From Oscillospiraceae bacterium (GTDB taxonomy: Bacteria > Bacillota > Clostridia > Oscillospirales > CAG-272): DNA of 62,208 bases. The notes beneath the pieces were generated by a model. That model ran no database searches, was not told the DNA's origin, and saw nothing but the letters and a program-made list of their open reading frames with translations. Positions within the stretch are counted from its first letter, which is position 1. Each line of letters starts with the position of its first letter. The position numbers and the translations under genes were made by a program. Of the stretch, positions 43,480-50,575 are shown piece after piece. The stretch is taken from assembly GCA_015064805.1 (NCBI GenBank), contig SVRN01000010.1:1-62208 (forward strand). The letters run 5' to 3'.

Positions 43480-45081
43480 TCAGTTCATTCTCTTCAGACG
43501 GTCAATGTACTCCTTGCAAATGACCATCGTGTTCTTACCGAACGTCTTATCCAGATAATTACTGAAGCGCGTCAGCTCATCCTTCATAAAGCCAATGCTC
43601 AACGACTCGAACTTACGAAGCACTTTCTTGGCTACGATAAAGTCAACAGCCTGAATTTCCGTACCACCGCAAGCGATAAAGCAAGGCACGTAGTCCTTGA
43701 TCTGCTTCATAATACGGTTACCAAACGCAAGGCGGAAAGTCTTAATGACGTATACGTTGACCTCGTCCAGCTTATCGAGCATCTCCTGCGAGATGGGGTA
43801 CTTCTCTTTTGCCTCGTCGAACAAACGATTCAAATGGTCGGTAGAAATATAGATCGGCGGGGTGTCCTCACACTCAAAGGCATCCGCACGGCTATCAAGG
43901 TCGATCGGGATCGCACGGTCGTATACCTTATCCGCAACGGCAAACGTTGAGTCGTCGTTGTTGATGGTGCCGACGAACCATACGTTGTTGGGGATCTGAA
44001 CCGTTCCCTTACCGATCAGGCAGGGGTCGTTGTCCCATACGGCAGTTACGATGTCAACCTTCCATTCATCCTGACGAGGCATCTCGAGGATGGACAGCAT
44101 TTCCGCAAAGTAATACTCAACACGCGCGATGTTCATCTCGTCGAGGATGACCATATGCGGATCGCGGTAATAGTTACTCTCGTAGATGGCACGCAGGAAG
44201 TCGGTTTCGGAATACTTCTTGGTAAATTCGTTGAAATAACCGTAAAGCTCGGTACGCTCACGCCAGGACGGCTGAACAGATACGACGGTCGTATCCTTCT
44301 GAACGAACTTACCGAACGCGTAAGGCAAACTCGTTTTACCCGTACCGGAAATACCCTGCAGAATGATAATTCTTGCCGTTCCGAGCGATGCGACGAAATA
44401 GCGCATCATGTCAAGATCGTAGTACAGATGCAACTGCGACGCGGCATACTTACGGAAGCGCTCACAAAATTCGGGAAGCGTGATCTCGCTGTCATATATG
44501 GGCTCGACGTACTCGGTCTTATAGAAGTTATCTACCGCAGTCAAGCGGAAGAAGCGGCTGGTCGAGGGGTCCACGCAAGGTGAATAACGCGTGTTGCGGT
44601 TCTCGTTGGCCACGTAAGCCTCGGCTTCGGAGTCTTCTTCGACATTCTCTTCGGTGCTTTCTTCCTCAAGATCGCCAAAGTCCTGCAATACGCTACCGTC
44701 GCCGCTGAATTCGGCAACACGCATGGCAAGCAGCTTGTCTTTTTCGTAGTTGGCGCGAATCAGATCGCGCTGCAGCTGTCTGACCTGCTTGACCAGCTCA
44801 TCGTACTTTTTAGGGGAAATACGGAAGCGGAACAGCTTTTTGCAAAGCTTAACGATTCCATAGATCATCAAACCGATCAGCGCCAAGAGGATCAGGTTGA
44901 CAATGAGCATCAGGATCCACTCCAGCGTAGAGAACTCCTCGTTATATCGTTTGATGATGTCCATACGCATGGGGAAATTCAAAAGATAATTCAAAAAGTT
45001 TCCGATGGCAACGATCAGCTCGACCAACGCTCGGAACACGTTTCCCATGTCCTGGAAAAAATAACGTAAAAAGTTATCCAT
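43480..45081 (-). CDS. Membrane-anchored McrB-like AAA+ ATPase
   Basis: 533 aa. N-terminal hydrophobic helices (about 18-35 and a clear transmembrane segment 54-79) place the motor on the cytosolic face of the membrane. A 150-residue coiled/acidic linker follows. The AAA+ domain has Walker A GISGTGKT (243-250), VQPSWRERTELYGYFN typical of McrB-type members, Walker B MVILDEMNIAR (310-320), and the sensor-1 region GTINNDDSTFAVADKVYDRA. McrB-family motors unfold or remodel partners; here a role in export or assembly is more likely than DNA restriction (inference from neighbours). AGGAG precedes the ATG at 45081. Confidence 0.9.
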   Translation of the reverse strand: MDNFLRYFFQDMGNVFRALVELIVAIGNFLNYLLNFPMRMDIIKRYNEEFSTLEWILMLIVNLILLALIGLMIYGIVKLCKKLFRFRISPKKYDELVKQVRQLQRDLIRANYEKDKLLAMRVAEFSGDGSVLQDFGDLEEESTEENVEEDSEAEAYVANENRNTRYSPCVDPSTSRFFRLTAVDNFYKTEYVEPIYDSEITLPEFCERFRKYAASQLHLYYDLDMMRYFVASLGTARIIILQGISGTGKTSLPYAFGKFVQKDTTVVSVQPSWRERTELYGYFNEFTKKYSETDFLRAIYESNYYRDPHMVILDEMNIARVEYYFAEMLSILEMPRQDEWKVDIVTAVWDNDPCLIGKGTVQIPNNVWFVGTINNDDSTFAVADKVYDRAIPIDLDSRADAFECEDTPPIYISTDHLNRLFDEAKEKYPISQEMLDKLDEVNVYVIKTFRLAFGNRIMKQIKDYVPCFIACGGTEIQAVDFIVAKKVLRKFESLSIGFMKDELTRFSNYLDKTFGKNTMVICKEYIDRLKRMN

Positions 45082-45136
45082 GATGACTCCTTGTCTGAAA
45101 AATTAAAAAATAGTCAAACGAATGCTGCGTGATGCG

Positions 45137-45973
45137 TTATTCGTTGTTGTCCTCAGATTGCTCCGTTTGCTCGGCCGATTGCTCCTTAGCAGCCATTTCG
45201 GCCATCATTTCAGCACGCAGCTGCTCTCGAATTTCGGCCTCCATTTTGGCGCGCTCTGCTTCACGTACAGCCTCAGCCTTAGCGTGAGCGGCGATCAGAT
45301 CCTCGGTGCGGCCGCGCTCCTGCTCGTACTTGATGCGGTTCTTGACGTTCTGATATTCAAACAGCACGCGGAAGAACTGTACCAGATGATAGATAAAGAA
45401 GATAAACACAGGCAGTACGACGACAAGCAAGAATCCCGTCGAGGTCTGCAGATAGTTAAACACCTTACCGATACCGGGAATACGGAACTTATACTGAGCA
45501 ACGACCTCGGATTCATGTACCGTCAACGGGTCCTCGATGGTGTTGTTATCACCTTTGGTCTGGAAGATCCAGTATCCGCCGCCGTCATATATTTCAACGA
45601 TACGGTGCGTATTGAGTACGCGCTCACCGTCGATAACGGTCCAGTACGTGATAATGTCGTTCGGACGCAGTTCTCCCTTGTCCTTGACGTTGGTACCGAC
45701 GACCAGGTCACCAGGCATCAGCTCGGGATACATAGAGTCGGTCTGGATTGAGAACAGACGCAGACCGAAAATATTCGGCACACCGTTTCCCGACGTTGAA
45801 ACGAAGGAAACGTAGGTAGCAACCACCGCAACGACAATCGCGATGACCAGAATGACGTTGATCACGGTATTGAGTATGCGCTTGCTCTTGCTCTGCTCTT
45901 GCTCTTCGGTTTCGTTGCTCGGATTGTTCAAAGCGTCGTTGTCTTCAAGAATTGCTTCACTCTTGGTTTTCAT
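45137..45973 (-). CDS. SipW-type signal peptidase I, copy 2
   Basis: 278 aa, same family as the 39438-40235 product but quite divergent. Ser80 in SIQTDSMYPELMPGD; His123 in LNTHRIVEIY; box E TKGDNNTIED. An N-terminal acidic extension of 30 residues, one N-terminal and one C-terminal helix, and a final coiled-coil tail rich in Glu, Ala, Met and Lys. Both copies have long charged cytosolic tails, which standard signal peptidases lack. AGGAGG lies 5 bases before the ATG. Confidence 0.92.
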   Translation of the reverse strand: MKTKSEAILEDNDALNNPSNETEEQEQSKSKRILNTVINVILVIAIVVAVVATYVSFVSTSGNGVPNIFGLRLFSIQTDSMYPELMPGDLVVGTNVKDKGELRPNDIITYWTVIDGERVLNTHRIVEIYDGGGYWIFQTKGDNNTIEDPLTVHESEVVAQYKFRIPGIGKVFNYLQTSTGFLLVVVLPVFIFFIYHLVQFFRVLFEYQNVKNRIKYEQERGRTEDLIAAHAKAEAVREAERAKMEAEIREQLRAEMMAEMAAKEQSAEQTEQSEDNNE

Positions 45974-46067
45974 TGTGTCCTCCTGCGGGTCTTATGCCCG
46001 TGTTTTTTGCTTTGGGAGTCGCGATATATATATCTATAAAAGCAATAAATTGCATTATATTCAAGCT

Positions 46068-47090
46068 TTATTCATTCTCGGGAGTATCCTGTTCCGGCTC
46101 CTTGTCCACAGGGTGCATACCCGACTCCTCGTCGGATACGGCCAGGAACTGAATGTTTGCGGTGATTTTGGCATCAGAGATTGCGTTGGTGCAATCGACG
46201 TCCTGCCCTTCCAGCCACAGATACAGCCGGATCATCACCACTTCATCCTCGTGAATCAGGAACAAATGGGTATCTCCCGTGAATTCGCCCAGCGTATACT
46301 GATGTACATTTTGTTGGATCGGATCGACTTCTGCCCAATCCGATGCTGTTTGTGTAATGAGCCTGTCGGGGGGGACCAGAGTGTCCGCCCCGTCAATACT
46401 CGGCGTGTCAAGTAGTCCCCATGAGCCATCGTTGTGTCTGTCGGCGTTTGGCTCGTATATGTAAAATAGCGGGGGCTCATCTGTTGGATCACCAAATCGA
46501 TCAAGTCGAGTAATCTGAATGCCGATGCGAACGGCATTTTCGGCGCCTCTGCCGCCGTTGTCGTGAGAAATCGTCTCATCGTTCCAAAGGGGGGTACCAA
46601 CAAGATAGGTGCCTGCCCCTTGCTTGCCCTCGGTCACCTCGACCGCAGGCGTGAGCGATACCTTCATGGTATCGTCTGAGGTGGCGTAAAAAGTAGCGAT
46701 ACAATAGTATCCATCGTCATCGCTACGGTTGGCATTGCGCTCGTCCGACAATGGCTCTAAATCATATTCGAGCCTGCCGTCCATGCCATACTCCGCAGCG
46801 AAGAAACGTTGTTGTTCGTCAGACCACGTCACGGGCCGTAACGGGGACGTTTCGGTCACCAAATCAACGTAGGCCAATTGTTTTGTCCAATCATCGCCAT
46901 AAGGCAGAGTTGAAAATTCCAGGCCATTCATAACGCTGATATACATTGACATGTTGCTGACGCGAGGGGTTTTACTAAGAGAAAACCACGTATAGGAAGA
47001 AACCGTAAGCACAAGCAACAGTATCAAAATCATGTAGAAATAAAGAACGACTTGAAGTCCGCCCTTTTTATCTTTTCTCTTGGCTGTCAC
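46068..47090 (-). CDS. TasA/SipW-type protein with C-terminal WLEGxDxDC motif (2)
   Basis: 340 aa. Signal-anchor ends VLTVSSYTWFSLSKTPRVSN. The mature part resembles the 40235-41560 product (e.g. SPLRPVTWSDEQQRFFAAEY against the other's PLTPVSTADGIHWFFPEYYD region) and ends with IRLYLWLEGQDVDCTNAIS. It has one extra cysteine in YYCIATF, so a disulfide with the motif cysteine is possible. Two GTG codons occur at the start; the second (47090) has a 6-base gap to AAAGGAGG and is preferred over 47093, which would have only 3. Confidence 0.8.
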   Translation of the reverse strand: MTAKRKDKKGGLQVVLYFYMILILLLVLTVSSYTWFSLSKTPRVSNMSMYISVMNGLEFSTLPYGDDWTKQLAYVDLVTETSPLRPVTWSDEQQRFFAAEYGMDGRLEYDLEPLSDERNANRSDDDGYYCIATFYATSDDTMKVSLTPAVEVTEGKQGAGTYLVGTPLWNDETISHDNGGRGAENAVRIGIQITRLDRFGDPTDEPPLFYIYEPNADRHNDGSWGLLDTPSIDGADTLVPPDRLITQTASDWAEVDPIQQNVHQYTLGEFTGDTHLFLIHEDEVVMIRLYLWLEGQDVDCTNAISDAKITANIQFLAVSDEESGMHPVDKEPEQDTPENE

Positions 47091-47130
47091 CACGTGCCTC
47101 CTTTCTTCATCTCATGTCATACGTGATTTT

Positions 47131-47162
47131 CGGGGGACACCCCCGCCCCGCTTGGGGGCGGG
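47131..47162 (-). promoter_or_regulatory. Two overlapping, mutually exclusive hairpins between surface-protein genes
   Basis: CGGGGG-ACA-CCCCCG (47131-47145) and CCCGCCCC-GCTTG-GGGGCGGG (47142-47162) share bases 47142-47145, so both cannot form at once. They lie between the 712-aa and 340-aa protein genes and might tune the ratio of the two products. No T tract follows. Confidence 0.5.
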
Positions 47163-47179
47163 AGTGTTAAAGGTTAAAA

Positions 47180-49318
47180 TTAGGTACCGGGCTCTTCAGT
47201 ACCGGGCTCTTCAGTACCGGGCTCTTCAGTCTCGGTCTTTTCCGTCTGATGCAGATCCTTATACTCCATGGGAGACAGCTTAGCGCTGCTGGAGAACTGC
47301 AGGTTCATCTTACCGGTCATAGAAGCGGCAACGGTTGCAGCAACGTCATCGTTGCCAACAATGTCACCATCCAGGTAAACCAAAGCAGACAGAGCAGTTG
47401 CCTTATTCTGCGTCAGAGCCATGATCTTGGCATTATCCTGCTCGGTAATCAGCGTTTCGGTAACCTTGGAATCAAGTTTTTGGACGTCAGACTCCTCCAA
47501 GGTTACGGTTTCACTTGCATCGTTTACATAAGTATAGGTATCATCCGTCTTAGTTACAGGATACACCTTTTCACCGATCTTGATTTCATACGTCGTAACC
47601 GATGTGTACAGATACAAATTAGCGGTAACACCCTCAGAACCAACGGTAGCGCCATCAACGTCCAGCTTAGCATAAGCAACGATCTGATTGTTCGAATCGG
47701 GAATAAAGAATACCACACGAATTGCTTTCATCAGCTCTTTTACCTGATTCTGCGAGAAGGCGTTGTCAGTAGAGTCAAAGGTCATCGTGCTACCCTTACC
47801 CAGAGTAGCTTCGTTGTTGTTGTCGCTGTAGATACGGTCAACGGGAGCCGTCTGCAGCAGCAAGTTAGACTCAACTGCATTGGTACGGAAAGCCAGGTCG
47901 ATAACGTAGCCGTAGAATTCGCTGATAGGCATGGTCGTGCCCGTACCAAGAGGAGCGCCTGCAGTCGTCAGAGCCGTACCGCAAGAAGTCAGGTATGTGG
48001 GGGAAATACCGTTGGCGTGCATTCTTGCATTGACGTCGGTCACGGTAAGACTGCCGGCACTCAGCTCTGCGATGGTGATGGACGTAGAATAATTGCCGCA
48101 GTGGTCAGCGATGTCGGCATATACACCGGCACCCGAAGCCATGGCAACGTTAACACCCTGAGAAGTAACAGAGTTAACGATAGCACTCATGTTATTCTTT
48201 ACTTCGGTTGCGGCGTATTCGTTAACAGTAATAGCATCGATCACCGCCAGCTTGTTAATCGCGGTGCTGATCTGAGCCCACGTGTAAGGTTCACCGCTCG
48301 TAGGCATTGCTGCCTTAGCAGCAGCAACGTTAGCAATGGTAGTCTCCAACGCAGTAATGGCAGTGTTCAGCGCACCATCCAGAGTAATACTATGTTGAGT
48401 GAGGCCAGCCTTAACGGATGCAAGAGTTGCACCATCTGCATTTACCAGACCCTGAACGGCCTTCCATGCGGTGAGTGCTTCATCCTTGCCTGCATCAACG
48501 GTATCCTGAACTGCCTGACTTGCGGCATAACCCAGGATATACTGCATATAGGCCTTTTCAATGTTAGCAAGAGGGCCGTCAGAACCATTAGAAGCCTCAG
48601 TGGCCTGCAAGCTTTTGATCAAACCGTTAAGTGCATCAATTTCTTCCTGAGTATACGTAGCGCTATCTCCCTGCATTGCCTTCTTTACAACGATATTGGC
48701 AAGAGTAGAACCGTACTTGTTCAAAGATGCCGAAGCAGTATTCTTTGCCAAGGCAGCATAGGTGTTAGCCGAGGAGATCGCGTTACGATAGTCCAACTGA
48801 CGATCGGTCATACCCGAAGCAACACCAACAGCGCGAACACCGTAGTTGCTGTTTTTGGAGAAAGAACCGTCAACAAGGGTACCAGTAACAGCATTTTCGA
48901 CATAATTTGAGATTCTACCGTCAGCACCATAGGCAACCGTCTTAAGCATGGAGCCCTTCAAAAGGCCGGCAACCTCATTCAGCTTGGAGGGGTACAGAAT
49001 GATCTTATCCAGACCGTAAGAGGAGTCGGACAGATCAACCATGTTACCCCAAGTGAGGTTCTTTTTGGAAGTGTCAAGCACAGAATCACCAACAGAAGAG
49101 GTAATGGTGTCAGCCTTGCCGTCCAAAGGCAGCAGAGCCATCTCCAAGCTACCGTTTGCACCGACAGCCGTCTGGATGCCGGTAACTTCGGGAGCGGTCG
49201 ACAGCGTGAACCACGCGTAGGTCGAGGAAACGACCATAATGACCGCAACCAGCAGCATGCAGGCAGCAGAAACCAGCTTACCCTTAATGCCGTATACCAG
49301 TTTAGGTTTCTTGTTCAT
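47180..49318 (-). CDS. TasA/SipW-type secreted protein, 712 aa, candidate main fibre subunit
   Basis: 712 aa. The signal ends VVSSTYAWFTLSTAPEVTG; residues 50-690 are Ala/Thr/Asn-rich and match the first half of the 1522-aa protein (ANGSLEMALL, NLTWGNMVDLSDSSYGLD, YLDGDIVGNDDVAATVAAS, MNLQFSSSAKLS). A central helical insertion (about 150-420) differs from the larger relative. The C-terminus ends in three EEPGT repeats. No anchor. Its ribosome binding site is AAAGGA, 11 bases away from the ATG, and an unusually structured 146-base leader precedes it, so translation may be specially controlled. Confidence 0.87.
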   Translation of the reverse strand: MNKKPKLVYGIKGKLVSAACMLLVAVIMVVSSTYAWFTLSTAPEVTGIQTAVGANGSLEMALLPLDGKADTITSSVGDSVLDTSKKNLTWGNMVDLSDSSYGLDKIILYPSKLNEVAGLLKGSMLKTVAYGADGRISNYVENAVTGTLVDGSFSKNSNYGVRAVGVASGMTDRQLDYRNAISSANTYAALAKNTASASLNKYGSTLANIVVKKAMQGDSATYTQEEIDALNGLIKSLQATEASNGSDGPLANIEKAYMQYILGYAASQAVQDTVDAGKDEALTAWKAVQGLVNADGATLASVKAGLTQHSITLDGALNTAITALETTIANVAAAKAAMPTSGEPYTWAQISTAINKLAVIDAITVNEYAATEVKNNMSAIVNSVTSQGVNVAMASGAGVYADIADHCGNYSTSITIAELSAGSLTVTDVNARMHANGISPTYLTSCGTALTTAGAPLGTGTTMPISEFYGYVIDLAFRTNAVESNLLLQTAPVDRIYSDNNNEATLGKGSTMTFDSTDNAFSQNQVKELMKAIRVVFFIPDSNNQIVAYAKLDVDGATVGSEGVTANLYLYTSVTTYEIKIGEKVYPVTKTDDTYTYVNDASETVTLEESDVQKLDSKVTETLITEQDNAKIMALTQNKATALSALVYLDGDIVGNDDVAATVAASMTGKMNLQFSSSAKLSPMEYKDLHQTEKTETEEPGTEEPGTEEPGT
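47186..47230. repeat. Three 15-bp tandem repeats at the gene end
   Basis: ACCGGGCTCTTCAGT occurs three times in a row (plus strand), coding the terminal EEPGT repeats of the 712-aa protein; perfect copies make slippage likely. Confidence 0.9.
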
Positions 49319-49464
49319 TTTCGTATTATTCCTTTCGTGAATATTCGCGTTTTTTCATCGCCAATCGGCCGATGAAGCCCCCGCCGGGGCTATGTAGGTC
49401 CTGTGCAAGCGAGCGCTACTTACACAAGAGAAACATCATGCTTGTTTTTATCGTTTTATCAGGA
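49319..49464 (-). promoter_or_regulatory. Structured 146-base leader before the 712-aa protein gene
   Basis: On the minus strand several possible stems follow each other: GTGTAAG with CTTGCAC, AGCCCC-GGCG-GGGGCT, and CATCG with CGATG around a GCCGATTGG loop. None matches a riboswitch class that I recognise and no promoter is evident. Confidence 0.5.
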
Positions 49465-50556
49465 TCAATCTCCGATATATCCGAGACCGTCCCAGAAATC
49501 GCGCCAGGCTTCGCGCCAACCGGCGTCGGAGCCTTCGCCCTCCTCATCGAGCATGCTCATGTACATCTCGAGGCCGAGATGTCCGCCGATGAGTTCGTTG
49601 GTGCAGTCGGGATCATCGCCCTCCAGCCAGATGACGACGGTGTACTTATGCACCTCTTGGGGCAACATATTCTCTTTGATTCCCTCGGCTATTACGCTAT
49701 CCGAAACAAATTCTTTCGGAATCACGCGCCAACGTGAGAAATGCTCGCCCTCGTTGATGATCTCGTACTGTCCATCCGGATCCTGTGAGAAATCGTACAA
49801 CGGAGGATCAAGATAGCCTCTGTTCGTCACGCCTGCGGCAGGCAACATTTCGGGGCCGCCCAACTCGTTGGCTTTGGCATAGAACAGCATACGGCCGTCT
49901 TCAAAGATCATGACCCAAGTTGCTTTGGAAAGATTACTGCTTTCCGAATTGAGGCGCATCTGCCAATGGTAGTCCACCATGGCCTCGCCCTCGTTACGGA
50001 TGTAAAAGGTATAGGCGAAATAATCGCTATTGTGCTGACCGTCGATTTCATCAACGTTCACGTCGATGTGGCTGATCGAACGGGCGGGCACGTCTTCAGC
50101 GGGCGTACATACAAGATAGGTCGTGGGGTTTTCAAAGCCTCGCGTTTCGCTCAGGGTAAAGCCCTCGCGGAACAGCGCGTCCGACATATTGATGGTGAAA
50201 TGACCGCGCATCTGCGTGATGGTCGACAACGCGAACAGTGCGAACAACAGCACCAATGCGCCACCCAGCAACAGCCATCCAAGTCGACCCGTCATGAGCC
50301 ACAGCCACAACGCACCTTTTTTTTGCTTGTCAAAGTAAAGGCCTAAGCCTGAGGCGGTCAACTCGAAGTCTTTCTTGCTTCGAACGCCCATGGCCTTCAT
50401 ATCCGCGCGCAGTTTTTTGCGCCCGACCTTGATCTCGTCGACCTCGTCCTGCGTCAACAGAACACCGCCTCGATACTTTTTGAACAGTCCTTTTTGCTTT
50501 TTCTCTGCCCCGGTGACCTTAGGTTCCTTTGGCTTTTTGATGTTTTCGTCAGCCAT
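49465..50556 (-). CDS. Membrane-anchored protein with C-terminal WLEGxDxDC motif (3)
   Basis: 363 aa from the ATG at 50556 (GGAG 8 bases upstream; a TTG at 50562 is less likely). Residues 1-85 are a basic cytosolic segment (KKQKGLFKKYRGGVLL, KVGRKKLRADMKAMGV), followed by one transmembrane helix (about 88-110). The outside domain is beta-rich and carries VVIWLEGDDPDCTNELIGG. Unlike its two relatives it retains a long cytosolic part, so it may link the outer assembly to the cytoplasmic side. One further cysteine, in YLVCTPAED, could pair with the motif cysteine. Confidence 0.78.
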   Translation of the reverse strand: MADENIKKPKEPKVTGAEKKQKGLFKKYRGGVLLTQDEVDEIKVGRKKLRADMKAMGVRSKKDFELTASGLGLYFDKQKKGALWLWLMTGRLGWLLLGGALVLLFALFALSTITQMRGHFTINMSDALFREGFTLSETRGFENPTTYLVCTPAEDVPARSISHIDVNVDEIDGQHNSDYFAYTFYIRNEGEAMVDYHWQMRLNSESSNLSKATWVMIFEDGRMLFYAKANELGGPEMLPAAGVTNRGYLDPPLYDFSQDPDGQYEIINEGEHFSRWRVIPKEFVSDSVIAEGIKENMLPQEVHKYTVVIWLEGDDPDCTNELIGGHLGLEMYMSMLDEEGEGSDAGWREAWRDFWDGLGYIGD

Positions 50557-50575
50557 ACGCAAGTCTCCGATTCAC

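Noticed and set aside
41577-45081. McrBC-type restriction or defence system
   Set aside because: The ATPase is membrane anchored, the partner shows no nuclease domain, and all neighbours are envelope proteins with close spacing. Kept as an alternative only.
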